Assembly: GCF_012328925.1 (NCBI RefSeq)
Contig: NZ_JAAXLS010000004.1
Coordinates: forward strand, 186,001 to 250,000
DNA from: Amycolatopsis acididurans
GTDB lineage: Bacteria; Actinomycetota; Actinomycetes; Mycobacteriales; Pseudonocardiaceae
Length of the DNA: 64,000 bases
Reading direction: 5' to 3'
The notes below the pieces were generated by a model. That model ran no database searches. It saw nothing but the letters and a program-made list of their open reading frames with translations, and had not been told where the DNA came from. A program made the translations under genes and the position numbers. Shown here piece after piece: positions 54,829-63,686 of the stretch; positions within the stretch are counted from its first letter, which is position 1, and each line of letters starts with the position of its first letter.

Positions 54829-56340
54829 ATGGCCGTCGTCCCGCCCAGTATCGAAGAACTGCGTGCGATCGCCGATCGCTACGGATTCCGATTCGACGAC
54901 GCGGACCTGAAGTCGTTCTCCGGCCTCGTGCAAGGCAATCTCGCCGCGCACGAGGCCGTCGAGCGGCTGTGGTCGGCGCCGTTGCCGCCGGAACGCCGCT
55001 ACGAATGGCCCCAGGAGAACCCGCTCGGTGCGTGGTACGTGCGCACCTCGATCGCGCCCACCGGCGAGGGGCCACTGAGCGGTCGCGAGGTCGTCATCAA
55101 GGACAACATCGCGGTCGCCGGAGTGCCGATGGCCAACGGATCCCGTGCGGTGGAAGGTTTCGTGCCGAGCCGGGACGCAGCGGTGGTCAGCCGCGTGCTC
55201 GCCGCCGGCGGCACGGTCGTCGGCAAATCCGTGTGCGAGGACCTGTGCTATTCGGGCTCCAGTTTCACCTCCTGCTGCGGCCCGGTGCTGAACCCGTGGG
55301 ACCGCACCCGGCACGCGGGCGGCTCGTCGTCGGGCAACGCGGCGTTGCTGGCGGCGGGAGAAACCCAGCTCGCGATCGGCGGCGACCAGGGTGGCTCGGT
55401 GCGGATGCCGGCCGCCTTCTGCGGCATCGTGGGACACAAACCCACGCACGGGCTCGTTCCTTACACCGGCGCGTTCCCGATCGAGACCACGATCGACCAC
55501 CTCGGCCCGATGACCAGGACGGTGCGCGACGCGGCGTTGTTGCTGAGCGTGCTCGCGGGCGACGACGGCTACGACTCGCGGCAGTACCGCACTCCCGAGC
55601 CGCAGGACTACCTTTCCGCCACCGAACAAGACATTCGCGGGCTACGCGTCGGCGTGCTCACCGAGGGGTTCGGGCTGCCCATGTCCGAACCCGGGGTGGA
55701 CGACGCGGTGCGGGCGGCGATCGACCAGCTGGCGGCCGCGGGCGCCGTGGTGGCCGAGGTGAGCGTGCCGTGGCACCGGGACGGGCTCGACGTGTGGACC
55801 GTCATCGGCACCGACGGCACCGCGCGGCAGATGATCGACGGTCACGGCTACGGCATGAACGTGGCCGGGCGTTACGACCCGGAGCTGATGGTGCATTTCG
55901 CGCGGGGCATGCGTGAGCACGCGAACGAGATGTCGGACACGCTCAAGACGATGATCCTCACCGGCGCTTTCGCCGCGCAACGCTACGACATGCGGCACTA
56001 CGCGATGGCCCGCGAACTCGCCTGGGACCTGCGGGCGGCCTACGACGCGGCGCTGGCCGAGCACGACGTGCTCGTGCTGCCCACGGTTCCCTACGTCGCG
56101 CGCCCGCTCCCGGGCCCGGATGCCACCCGCGAGCAACGCATGGACAACGCACTGAGCATGGTCGGCAACACCGCGCCGTTCGACGCGAGCGGGCATCCGG
56201 CGATCTCGGTGCCGGCGGGGCTCGTGAACGGCCTGCCGACGGGACTGATGATCGTCGGCAGGCGGTTCGACGACGCGACCTGCCTGCGCGCGGCCGCGGC
56301 CTACGAGCGGCAGGTCGGTGGTTTTCCTTCCCCTGCTTAG
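54829..56340 (+). CDS. Amidase-signature family enzyme
   Basis: A 503-residue protein preceded by GGCAGGAGG. The Ser-cisSer-Lys triad is visible: Lys in REVVIKDNIAVAGVPMANG, and Ser in RHAGGSSSGNAALLAAGE and GGDQGGSVRMPAAFCGIVGH. The GGDQGGS form is that of Rhodococcus-type enantioselective amidases, which hydrolyse amides (often from nitriles). No nitrile hydratase gene follows. It lies 45 bases after cyp125 on the same strand, so it may share the KstR-controlled transcript; a steroid role is only suggested by this. Its stop overlaps the convergent ltp3. Confidence 0.88.
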   Translation: MAVVPPSIEELRAIADRYGFRFDDADLKSFSGLVQGNLAAHEAVERLWSAPLPPERRYEWPQENPLGAWYVRTSIAPTGEGPLSGREVVIKDNIAVAGVPMANGSRAVEGFVPSRDAAVVSRVLAAGGTVVGKSVCEDLCYSGSSFTSCCGPVLNPWDRTRHAGGSSSGNAALLAAGETQLAIGGDQGGSVRMPAAFCGIVGHKPTHGLVPYTGAFPIETTIDHLGPMTRTVRDAALLLSVLAGDDGYDSRQYRTPEPQDYLSATEQDIRGLRVGVLTEGFGLPMSEPGVDDAVRAAIDQLAAAGAVVAEVSVPWHRDGLDVWTVIGTDGTARQMIDGHGYGMNVAGRYDPELMVHFARGMREHANEMSDTLKTMILTGAFAAQRYDMRHYAMARELAWDLRAAYDAALAEHDVLVLPTVPYVARPLPGPDATREQRMDNALSMVGNTAPFDASGHPAISVPAGLVNGLPTGLMIVGRRFDDATCLRAAAAYERQVGGFPSPA

Positions 56341-57497
56341 GGTTTCTCCGCGCCGACGACCCACATCGAGAAGTACTGCGAGCCGCCGCCGTAGGCATGG
56401 CCGAGCGCGCGACGGGCACCGTCGACCTGGTAGTCGCCGGCCCGGCCCATGACCTGCTTGGCGGCCTCGGAGAACCGCAACATCCCGGACGCGCCAATGG
56501 GATTGGAGGAGAGCACGCCCCCGGAGGGGTTGACCGGCAGCCGCCCGCCGAGCGCGGTCTCGCCTGCCTCGGTGAGCTTCCAGCCCTCGCCTTCGGGCAT
56601 GAAGCCGAGGTTCTCCAGCCACATGGGCTCGAACCAGGAGAACGGCACGTAGATCTCCGCTGTGTCCACTTCGGACAGAGGATCGGTGATGCCTGCCTCG
56701 TGCCACAGCGCGGCGGCGGCGTCCTGGCCTGCTTGCGGATTCACCTGATCGCGTCCGGCGAAAGTTGTCGGTTCCGTGCGCATCGCGGTAGCCTGAACCC
56801 ACGCCGCACCACCACGCACAGCGTCTCCGGCCGCTTCGTCACCGAGCACCATCGCGCACGCACCATCCGAGGACGGGCAGGTCTCGTCGTAGCGGATCGG
56901 GTCCCAGAGCATCTGCGATTTCTGCACCGACTCCACCGTGATGTCGGATTGCCGCAGGTGCGCATAGGGGTTCAACGCGCCGTTGCGCCGGTCCTTCGCC
57001 GCCACGATCGCGCCGATGTGTTCCGGCGCGCCCGAACGGCGGATGTAGGACCGGACGTGCGGGGCGAAGTACCCGCCCGCGCCCGCGCCGACCGGCATCG
57101 TGAACGGGGGTGTGATCGACAGTGCCCACATCGCGTTCGACTCGGACTGTTTCTCGTACGCGACCGTGAGCACGCGCCGGTGCACTCCGGCCTGGATGAG
57201 CGATGCCGCGACCAACGCCGTGGAGCCGCCCACCGAACCGGCGGTGTGCACCCGCAGGAGCGGTTTCCCCGTGGCTCCCAGGGAGTCGGCGAGGAACAGC
57301 TCCGGCATCATCACGCCTTCGAACAGGTCCGGCGCCTTGCCGATCACGACCGCGTCGATGTCGGGCCAGTCGACCTCGGCGTCGGCCATCGCGCGGTCGA
57401 TGGCCTCGCGCAGCAGGCCGGGCATGGACACGTCGGTGCGCTTGGAGCGGTGATGCGTCTGCCCGGTCCCGAGCACCGCGGTGCGCTGTTTGCCCAT
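56337..57497 (-). CDS. ltp3: Ltp3-like thiolase-fold protein (putative steroid aldolase)
   Basis: A 386-residue thiolase-superfamily protein starting MGKQRTAVLGTGQTHHRSKR; ATG overlaps the ltp4 stop. LLRVHTAGSVGGSTALVAAS aligns with the nucleophile region but has no Cys, so it is not a Claisen thiolase. The C-terminal NPSGGVLSSNPIGASGMLRF and HAYGGGSQYFSMW carry the usual histidine-side loops. It matches Rv3523. In Rhodococcus, ltp3 and ltp4 are needed for C24-branched sterol side chains. Same three-gene group (DUF35, ltp4, ltp3) as Rv3521-Rv3523. Confidence 0.88.
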   Translation of the reverse strand: MGKQRTAVLGTGQTHHRSKRTDVSMPGLLREAIDRAMADAEVDWPDIDAVVIGKAPDLFEGVMMPELFLADSLGATGKPLLRVHTAGSVGGSTALVAASLIQAGVHRRVLTVAYEKQSESNAMWALSITPPFTMPVGAGAGGYFAPHVRSYIRRSGAPEHIGAIVAAKDRRNGALNPYAHLRQSDITVESVQKSQMLWDPIRYDETCPSSDGACAMVLGDEAAGDAVRGGAAWVQATAMRTEPTTFAGRDQVNPQAGQDAAAALWHEAGITDPLSEVDTAEIYVPFSWFEPMWLENLGFMPEGEGWKLTEAGETALGGRLPVNPSGGVLSSNPIGASGMLRFSEAAKQVMGRAGDYQVDGARRALGHAYGGGSQYFSMWVVGAEKP

Positions 57498-58513
57498 CAG
57501 TCGAGTCCCTCCATGACCGCGACGAGATTCTGTTGCAGAGCGGGCCCGCTGGTGGCGTGCGCGAGCACGCGGTTCGCGCGGCCGGCGAAGATCTCCTTCG
57601 CCGCCTCGCCGATCCGGGACAGGCCCGCCGCGAACATCGGGTTGCCCGTGAGGGCGCCGCCCGAGGGGTTGATCCGCACCCGCTCGTCGAGTCCGAGTGC
57701 GGAGCGCAGGATCAGCTCCTGGTGGCTGAACGGCGCGTGGAGTTCGGCGACCTCCACGCCGTCCGCGCCCGCCGCCCTGCCCGCGGCCTCCGCCGAGGGG
57801 GCGCGGGTCAGATCGCGCGCGCCGAGCACGGGTGTGTCCACGCGGTGCTCGATGCCGGTGATCACGGCGGGGCGTTCGGCAAGGTCCTTCGCGCGCTCGG
57901 CCGAGGCGAGGATCACCACGGACGCGCCGTCGGTGATCGGCGCGATGTCGTGTGCCCGCAACGGATCCGCGACATACGGCGCGTCCAGCAGTCCCGCCAT
58001 GTCCACGCCGCGGCTGCGCGCGGCGACCTCCGCGAGGTCCTTCTCGCTCCACAGGCCGGCGTCGAGCCCCATCCTGGCCTGGATACCGGCGATGCTGATC
58101 GAATCGGGCCACAACGGGGCGACCGTGTACGGATCGAGCTGCAACGACAGGACCCGGCGCAGTTCACCGGCCGAGGACTTGCCGAAGCCGTAGACGAGCG
58201 CGGTATCCACCTCGCCCATCCGGACCTTGAGCCACGCCTCGTACAGCGCCCACGCGGCGTCCATCTCCACGTGCGATTCGTGGATCGGCGGGAAGGCGCC
58301 GATCGCGTCGATCGCGGAGATGAACGAGAACGCGCGGCCCGCCAGGTAGTCCGAGGAGCCCGAGCACCAGAACCCGATGTCCTTTTTGGTCAGACCCGTC
58401 TGGCCGAAAACATCGGCGAAGATGGGCACGAGCATCTCCACACCGTTGGTGGTGCCCTCGGTGCGGCGCACGTGGGGCGCCTGCGCGAACGCGACGACGG
58501 CGACGTCTTGCAT
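57497..58513 (-). CDS. ltp4: Ltp4-like thiolase-fold protein (putative steroid aldolase)
   Basis: A 338-residue protein starting MQDVAVVAFAQAPHVRRTEG; AGAGGTG lies six bases upstream. A GTG at 58528, overlapping the DUF35 stop, is the alternative. FWCSGSSDYLAGRAFSFISA is the nucleophile region, HESHVEMDAAWALYEAWLKV follows, and INPSGGALTGNPMFAAGLSR is the C-terminal loop. Shorter than Ltp3, as Rv3522 is shorter than Rv3523. Probably works as a pair with Ltp3 and the DUF35 protein. Confidence 0.87.
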   Translation of the reverse strand: MQDVAVVAFAQAPHVRRTEGTTNGVEMLVPIFADVFGQTGLTKKDIGFWCSGSSDYLAGRAFSFISAIDAIGAFPPIHESHVEMDAAWALYEAWLKVRMGEVDTALVYGFGKSSAGELRRVLSLQLDPYTVAPLWPDSISIAGIQARMGLDAGLWSEKDLAEVAARSRGVDMAGLLDAPYVADPLRAHDIAPITDGASVVILASAERAKDLAERPAVITGIEHRVDTPVLGARDLTRAPSAEAAGRAAGADGVEVAELHAPFSHQELILRSALGLDERVRINPSGGALTGNPMFAAGLSRIGEAAKEIFAGRANRVLAHATSGPALQQNLVAVMEGLD

Positions 58514-58524
58514 CAGAGCACCTC

Positions 58525-59478
58525 TCACAGGTGGTGGGCGTAGGACTCATACGGCGCGTCCGGCTCGCCGGTCGGCTCGAAATGACTGATGTTCTCCAGG
58601 CTCGGCTTCCACTCCTCGCGGGGTTTCCACGCCGCGCGCACCCGCATCCCCATGCGCACCTCGGAGGCGTCACAGCCGAGCACGAGGTGCAGGAAGGCGA
58701 TGTCGGCGCCCTCGAGCAGGATGTAGGCCGCCACGTAAGGCGGTTTGATGCGCTGCCCGAGGAACGGCACGTTGACGATGCAGAACGTGGTCACGATGCC
58801 GGTGTCGGGAAGTTCGACCTCTTCCGACGTCGGCACGCCGTCGGTGGGGCACGCGCCGCGCGGCGGGATGTAGACCTTGCCGCACGCGGGGCAGCGCTGC
58901 CCGATCGGCTTGCCCTCGGCGAGCCCGCGCAGGTACCGGCTTTCCTCCGGTGACGCGGAATGCTGGTAGTGCAGGTGCACCGGGGTGATCATGACGCCGT
59001 CCTCGCCCGAGGGAGGTGGTTCCGGCGCGCTCCCGTCCGGTGCGCCGACGGGCACGAAGTAGGCGATGTCCCGGATGTGCCCGACACGCTGATCGGCCCA
59101 CCGGACGCGCACGCGCAGTCCGGTGTGGATCTGGTCCGGGCTGCCCACGTCCACCGCGTGCAGCATCGACGTGTCGGCGCCGTCGAGCTTGATCAGCGCC
59201 CACGCGAACGGCCGGTCCAGCGGCTGGCCTTCGAGAGGTTCGGCTATCCACGACCACGACACGACGGTGCCCTCGTCGCCGACCGGCACGAACTCGGTCA
59301 GCGGCGCGGCGGTCTTCGGATCGTATTCGGCAGGGGGTACGTGCACCCGCCCGTCGGAGGCCCGCACGCCTTCGATCCGGCGCTCGGCGAGCCCGGTCAT
59401 GAAGCGCCCGAGCACCGGCCCGAGCGAACGCGTGTAGTCGAAGCCCACTTCGAGCGGTGCGGAAAGCGGGGTAGTCAC
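58525..59478 (-). CDS. Tandem DUF35 protein, partner of Ltp3/Ltp4
   Basis: A 317-residue protein with two DUF35 OB-fold units, starting VTTPLSAPLEVGFDYTRSLG. The first unit (about 1-150) has no zinc ribbon. The second (about 185-300) begins with a zinc ribbon QRCPACGKVYIPPRGACPTD, followed by the OB fold TGIVTTFCIVNVPFLGQ. DUF35 proteins dock onto thiolase-fold aldolases, as ChsH2 does for Ltp2. Matches Rv3521 in position and kind. No ribosome site before the GTG; a KstR-like box starts nine bases upstream. Confidence 0.88.
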   Translation of the reverse strand: MTTPLSAPLEVGFDYTRSLGPVLGRFMTGLAERRIEGVRASDGRVHVPPAEYDPKTAAPLTEFVPVGDEGTVVSWSWIAEPLEGQPLDRPFAWALIKLDGADTSMLHAVDVGSPDQIHTGLRVRVRWADQRVGHIRDIAYFVPVGAPDGSAPEPPPSGEDGVMITPVHLHYQHSASPEESRYLRGLAEGKPIGQRCPACGKVYIPPRGACPTDGVPTSEEVELPDTGIVTTFCIVNVPFLGQRIKPPYVAAYILLEGADIAFLHLVLGCDASEVRMGMRVRAAWKPREEWKPSLENISHFEPTGEPDAPYESYAHHL

Positions 59479-59486
59479 ATTTGGAG

Positions 59487-59500
59487 TGAAACACGTTCTC
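59487..59500. promoter_or_regulatory. KstR box before the DUF35-ltp4-ltp3 operon
   Basis: TGAAACACGTTCTC has one mismatch at the last base and lies nine bases before the DUF35 start. Confidence 0.75.
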
Positions 59501-59531
59501 GAAATCGCGGCAAGATGCACTTGCCCGCATG

Positions 59532-59545
59532 TGTAACAAGTTCTA
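59532..59545. promoter_or_regulatory. KstR box before the acyl-CoA synthetase gene
   Basis: TGTAACAAGTTCTA is a perfect match. Its last TA begins the TAGATT hexamer at 59544-59549. Confidence 0.85.
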
Positions 59546-59549
59546 GATT
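59544..59549 (+). promoter_or_regulatory. Probable -10 element of the synthetase gene (TAGATT)
   Basis: TAGATT lies seven bases before the ATG at 59557 and shares its TA with the KstR box; no ribosome site follows. Confidence 0.5.
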
Positions 59550-59556
59550 CGAGCCC

Positions 59557-61125
59557 ATGACGACCTCGGAGCAAACGCGCGTCACGACCGGACTGTGGAA
59601 CATCGCTGCGGCCGAGCCGGATCGCACGGCCGTGGTCGACCCCGATGGCACCGAGGTCGGCTACGGGCAGCTCGCGGCGAAGGCGGACGCCTACGCGCGC
59701 GGCCTGCAGGAGCTCGGCCTCGAGACGGGCGACGTGATCGTCGTCCAGCAGCCCAACGGTCACGAGCTGCTGGCGGCCTATTTCGCCGCGATCCAGTCCG
59801 GGCTCTACGTCGTGATGGTCAACTGGCACCTCGTCGGCCACGAGATCGCCTACATCGTCGCCGACAGCGGAGCGAAGGCGCTGCTGGCGCACGAACGCTT
59901 CGGCGAGGCGGCCCGGATCGCCGCCGACGAGGCCGGCCTGCCCGCCGAAGGCCGGTTCGCGGTGGGCTCGATCGAAGGTTTCCGGCCGGTCGGTGAGCTG
60001 GGCACGGGCGGCGAGGGGCGGCCCGCGCGGCGCACCGCCGGCTCGCCGATGCTGTACACGTCGGGTACCACGGGCAAGCCCAAGGGTGTGCGGCGTCCGT
60101 TGACCGGCAATGACCCCGACGAGGTTCCTGCCGCGTCCAGCTGGTTCTTCGGGATCTTCGGGCTGAAGCCGTTCGACGACCACGTGCACCTGTGCGGCTC
60201 GCCGCTGTATCACACCGCGGTGCTGAACTTCGCCTCGATCTCCATCCAGCTGGGGCACAAGGTCGTGCTGATGGACCGCTGGGATCCCGAAGAGATGCTG
60301 CGGCTGATCGAACGGCACCGCGTGACGCACAGCCACATGGTGCCGACGCAGTTCCGGCGGCTGCTCGCGTTGCCGGACGAGGTGCGCGGCCGCTACGACC
60401 TCTCGTCGCTGCGGAACATGATCCACGGTGCCGCCCCGTGCCCGCCCGAGGTGAAGCGGCGGATGCTGGAGTGGTGGGGGCCCGTCGTGACGGACTACTA
60501 CGCGGCCACCGAGGGCGGCGGCACGGTGATCAGCGGCGAGGAATGGCTGCGGAAACCGGGTTCGGTCGGCCTGCCGTGGCCGGGTTCGGTGGTGAAGATC
60601 CTCGACGACGACGGCAACGAGCTGCCGCCGAACCAGCCGGGCGCGGTGTACATGAAGATGGGCTCGTCGACCTTCGAGTACCACAAGGACAAGGCCAAGA
60701 CGCAGAAGAACCGCGTCGGGGAGCTGTTCACGCTCGGCGATGTGGGCTATCTGGACGAGGACGGCTACCTGTTCCTGCACGACCGCAAGAACGACATGAT
60801 CATCTCCGGCGGCGTGAACATCTATCCCGCCGAGATCGAGAACGAGCTCGTGATGCACCCGAAGGTCGCCGACGTCGCCGTGTTCGGCGTGCCGCACGAG
60901 GACTGGGGTGAGGAGATCAAGGCGGTCGTGCAGCCCGCGGAAGGCGTGTCGCCGGGCGAGGAGCTCACCGCGGAACTGCTGGAGTACGCCCGTGCCCGGC
61001 TGGCGAAGTTCAAGCTGCCCAAGTCGATCGACTATCTGGACGAGCTGCCCCGCGATCCCAACGGCAAGCTGTACAAGCGCAAGCTGCGGGACCCGTACTG
61101 GGAAGGCCGCGAGCGGGCGATCTAG
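59557..61125 (+). CDS. Acyl-CoA synthetase of the steroid regulon
   Basis: A 522-residue AMP-forming ligase starting MTTSEQTRVTTGLWNIAAAE. The ATP loop is PMLYTSGTTGKPKGVRRPL, the adenine motif DYYAATEGGGTVISG, the hinge LHDRKNDMIISGGVNIYPAE and the catalytic lysine DPNGKLYKRKLRD. It activates a carboxylic acid as CoA ester. It differs from FadD19 in this window and I cannot match it to one named mycobacterial FadD. Divergent from the Ltp3/Ltp4 operon and under a KstR box, so it probably activates a sterol or bile-acid-like side chain. Confidence 0.9.
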   Translation: MTTSEQTRVTTGLWNIAAAEPDRTAVVDPDGTEVGYGQLAAKADAYARGLQELGLETGDVIVVQQPNGHELLAAYFAAIQSGLYVVMVNWHLVGHEIAYIVADSGAKALLAHERFGEAARIAADEAGLPAEGRFAVGSIEGFRPVGELGTGGEGRPARRTAGSPMLYTSGTTGKPKGVRRPLTGNDPDEVPAASSWFFGIFGLKPFDDHVHLCGSPLYHTAVLNFASISIQLGHKVVLMDRWDPEEMLRLIERHRVTHSHMVPTQFRRLLALPDEVRGRYDLSSLRNMIHGAAPCPPEVKRRMLEWWGPVVTDYYAATEGGGTVISGEEWLRKPGSVGLPWPGSVVKILDDDGNELPPNQPGAVYMKMGSSTFEYHKDKAKTQKNRVGELFTLGDVGYLDEDGYLFLHDRKNDMIISGGVNIYPAEIENELVMHPKVADVAVFGVPHEDWGEEIKAVVQPAEGVSPGEELTAELLEYARARLAKFKLPKSIDYLDELPRDPNGKLYKRKLRDPYWEGRERAI

Positions 61126-61137
61126 GTTCGCAGTCCG

Positions 61138-61169
61138 GGCGGCGGTGCGAGGCGATCCGCACCGCCGCC
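61138..61169. terminator. Hairpin after the synthetase gene
   Basis: GGCGGCGGTGCG pairs with CGCACCGCCGCC over 12 bases with an eight-base loop, beginning 12 bases after the synthetase stop. Confidence 0.75.
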
Positions 61170-61207
61170 GATCGCTGTCCGCGCAACCACGTTCGCCGGC
61201 CGGGAAA

Positions 61208-61239
61208 ACCGGCGAGGACCGAGGCGGGTCCTCGCCGGT
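61208..61239. terminator. Hairpin after echA19
   Basis: ACCGGCGAGGACC pairs with GGTCCTCGCCGGT over 13 bases with a six-base loop, just past the echA19 stop. Together with the preceding hairpin it separates two convergent genes. Confidence 0.75.
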
Positions 61240-61245
61240 CGCGGC

Positions 61246-62028
61246 TCAGCGGCCTTCGAAGTTCGGCTTGCGCTTCTCCGCGAACGCTTTCGGGCCTTCC
61301 CGCGCGTCTCGCGACTGGAAAACCTTCAGGCCGTACTGGGCATCGAGCTTGAAGGCCTCCTCCTCGTGCATGCCCTCCGTATCGCGCATGGTGCGCAGGA
61401 TCGCCTGCACGGCAAGGGGACCGTTGGCCGCGATCTGGCCGGCGATCTCCAGTGCCTTGTCCAGCGCGGTCCCGTCCGGCACGACCTGCCCGATCAGCCC
61501 GATCTCCTTCGCCTCGGCGGCCGTGATGTGTTTGCCGGTCAGCAGGATCTCCGCGGCCACCGTGTACGGGATCTGCCTCGGCAGCCGCACCGCCGAACCG
61601 CCCAGCGGGAACAGCCCCCAGCGAGCTTCGGAGACGCCGAACTTCGCGCTCTCGCCCGCCACGCGGATGTCCGTGCCCTGCAGGATCTCGGTGCCGCCCG
61701 CGATGGCCGCGCCCTCGACGGCCGCGATCAGGGGCTTGGTCAGCCGCCGGCCCTTCAGCAGGCCCTCGATACGGCTGGGGTCGAACGTCCCCCGCTCGAA
61801 GTTGTCGGCCGGCGAGTTCTTCGACATCGACTTCAGGTCGGCTCCGGCGCAGAACGCGCCACCCGCACCGGTCAGGATGCACGACCGGATCTCAGGATCC
61901 GAGTCCACCCGGTTCCAGGCCTCGACCATGATCGCCATCATCTCGCCGGTGATGGCATTACGTGCTTCCGGCCGGTTCATCGTCACCACGAGCGTGTGCC
62001 CGCGTTGTTCAACTAGCGCGTGCGCCAT
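61246..62028 (-). CDS. echA19: EchA19: steroid side-chain enoyl-CoA hydratase
   Basis: A 260-residue crotonase starting [20 protein letters not shown] with GGAGGTG upstream. The oxyanion loops are in [15 protein letters not shown] and [20 protein letters not shown]; the catalytic acid region is [20 protein letters not shown]. It is very close to Rv3516, which hydrates steroid enoyl-CoA esters. Divergent from fadD19, as in M. tuberculosis. The KstR box lies 28 bases upstream. Confidence 0.95.
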   Translation of the reverse strand: MAHALVEQRGHTLVVTMNRPEARNAITGEMMAIMVEAWNRVDSDPEIRSCILTGAGGAFCAGADLKSMSKNSPADNFERGTFDPSRIEGLLKGRRLTKPLIAAVEGAAIAGGTEILQGTDIRVAGESAKFGVSEARWGLFPLGGSAVRLPRQIPYTVAAEILLTGKHITAAEAKEIGLIGQVVPDGTALDKALEIAGQIAANGPLAVQAILRTMRDTEGMHEEEAFKLDAQYGLKVFQSRDAREGPKAFAEKRKPNFEGR

Positions 62029-62056
62029 TCCCACCTCCGTCACCATTGCCCAGAAC

Positions 62057-62070
62057 GATAACATGTTCTA
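62057..62070. promoter_or_regulatory. KstR box between echA19 and fadD19
   Basis: GATAACATGTTCTA has one mismatch (first base). One site serves both directions. Its last TA begins TACTTT at 62069-62074. Confidence 0.8.
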
Positions 62071-62074
62071 CTTT
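62069..62074 (+). promoter_or_regulatory. Probable -10 element of fadD19 (TACTTT)
   Basis: TACTTT is exactly six bases before the fadD19 GTG and shares its TA with the KstR box; no ribosome site. Confidence 0.5.
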
Positions 62075-62080
62075 GGCTGA

Positions 62081-63676
62081 GTGGCATACAACATCGCGGA
62101 TCTCCTCGAGCACGCCGTCGACGCCGTGCCGGACCGCACCGCGGTCATTTGCGGCGGACGGAAGGTCACTTACGCCCAGCTGGAACAGCGCGCCAACCGC
62201 CTGGCCCACCACCTCGCCGCGCAGGGGGTCGGCAAGGGTGACCACATAGGCGTGTACTCGCGAAACTCGATCGAGATGATCGAGACGATGTTCGCGGCGT
62301 TCAAGCTCCGCGCCATCGCGATCAACGTCAACTACCGCTATGTGCACGGCGAGCTGCGCTACCTTTTCGACAACGCCGATCTCGTCGCCCTCGTGCACGA
62401 AAGGCAGTATTCGGACAAGGTCGTCGCGGTCCGCCCGGAGGCGCCGAAACTGAAACACGTTGTAGTTGTTGAAGACGGCAGCGACGAGCCGTTCGACGGG
62501 GTCGCCTACGAGACCGCGCTGAGCGAGAACTCGCCCGAACGGGACTTCGCCGAGCGCAGCGCCGACGACATCTACATGCTCTACACCGGCGGCACCACCG
62601 GCTACCCCAAGGGTGTCGTGTGGCGGCACGAGGACGTGTGGCGCGCACTCGGCGGCGGCATCGACTTCGTCACCGGCGAGTACGTGCCCGACGAATGGAC
62701 GATGGCCGAGCAGGGCAAGGCAGGCGGCATGGTCCGGCTGCCCGCCGCGCCGTTGATCCACGGCGCCGCGCAGTGGGCCGCGTTCGGTGCGCTGTTCTCG
62801 GGCGGCACGGTGGTGTTCGTGCCGCAGTTCGACGCGCACGACGTGTGGCGCAACGTGGTGGAGCACAAGGTCCAGGTGCTCACGATCGTCGGCGACGCGA
62901 TGGCCCGGCCGCTCATCGACGCCTACCACGAGGCCGGCTACGACGCGTCCTCGCTGGTCGCGGTGTCCAGTCACGCGGCGCTGTTCTCCCAGACGGTCAA
63001 GCAGGAGTACCTCGCCGCGTTTCCCAACATCGTGCTCACCGACGCGATCGGCTCGACCGAGAGCGGGTTCACCGGCATCGGCATGATCGGCAAGGACAGC
63101 GACCACAGCGCGGGCCCCAGGGTCAGCTTCGGCAAGGACGCGGTCCTGCTGGACGAGGAAAACCGTGTGGTGGAGCGGAAACCGGGCGCTTCCGGGCGGA
63201 TCGCGCGGCGCGGGCACGTGCCCGTCGGGTACTACAAGGATCCCGAGAAGAGCAAGAAGATCTTCGCCGAGATCGACGGTGCCCGCTACGTCATCCCCGG
63301 CGACTACGCGCGCTACGAGGAGGACGGCACGGTCACGCTGCTCGGCCGCGGCTCGCAGTGCGTCAACACCGGCGGCGAGAAGGTGTTCCCCGAAGAGGTC
63401 GAGGGCGCGCTGAAATCGCATCCCGACGTGTTCGACGCCCTGGTCATCGGTGTGCCGGACGAACGGCTCGGCCAGCGCGTCGCCGCGATCATCCAGACCA
63501 GGAACGGGCAGGAGCCCGATCTCGACGCGATCGAGGCACACGTCCGCACCGAAATCGCCGGGTACAAGGTGCCGCGCAGCGTGTGGGTGGTCGAGGAGAT
63601 CGGCCGGCTGCCGAGCGGAAAGCCGGACTACCCGTGGGCGCAGCGGCACGCGGCCGCCCACCAACCCGCCAAGTAG
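62081..63676 (+). CDS. fadD19: FadD19: steroid-24-oyl-CoA synthetase
   Basis: A 531-residue AMP-forming ligase starting AYNIADLLEHAVDAVPDRTA, matching Rv3515c from the first residues. The ATP loop is YMLYTGGTTGYPKGVVWRHE (Gly instead of Ser after Thr, as in FadD19). The adenine motif is DAIGSTESGFTGIG, the hinge LLGRGSQCVNTGGEKVFPEE and the lysine loop RLPSGKPDYPWAQ. It makes the CoA ester of the C24/C26 sterol acid. A KstR-like site lies inside the gene (62451-62464). Followed after ten bases by a nitronate-monooxygenase-like gene. Confidence 0.95.
   Translation: MAYNIADLLEHAVDAVPDRTAVICGGRKVTYAQLEQRANRLAHHLAAQGVGKGDHIGVYSRNSIEMIETMFAAFKLRAIAINVNYRYVHGELRYLFDNADLVALVHERQYSDKVVAVRPEAPKLKHVVVVEDGSDEPFDGVAYETALSENSPERDFAERSADDIYMLYTGGTTGYPKGVVWRHEDVWRALGGGIDFVTGEYVPDEWTMAEQGKAGGMVRLPAAPLIHGAAQWAAFGALFSGGTVVFVPQFDAHDVWRNVVEHKVQVLTIVGDAMARPLIDAYHEAGYDASSLVAVSSHAALFSQTVKQEYLAAFPNIVLTDAIGSTESGFTGIGMIGKDSDHSAGPRVSFGKDAVLLDEENRVVERKPGASGRIARRGHVPVGYYKDPEKSKKIFAEIDGARYVIPGDYARYEEDGTVTLLGRGSQCVNTGGEKVFPEEVEGALKSHPDVFDALVIGVPDERLGQRVAAIIQTRNGQEPDLDAIEAHVRTEIAGYKVPRSVWVVEEIGRLPSGKPDYPWAQRHAAAHQPAK
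62451..62464. promoter_or_regulatory. KstR-consensus site inside fadD19
   Basis: TGAAACACGTTGTA fits TnnAACnnGTTnnA at every fixed position. It lies 370 bases into the gene, in a short A/T-rich patch where the codons (AAA, GTT, GTA, GTT, GTT, GAA) are unlike those around it. Confidence 0.5.
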
Positions 63677-63686
63677 GAGGAAACGT

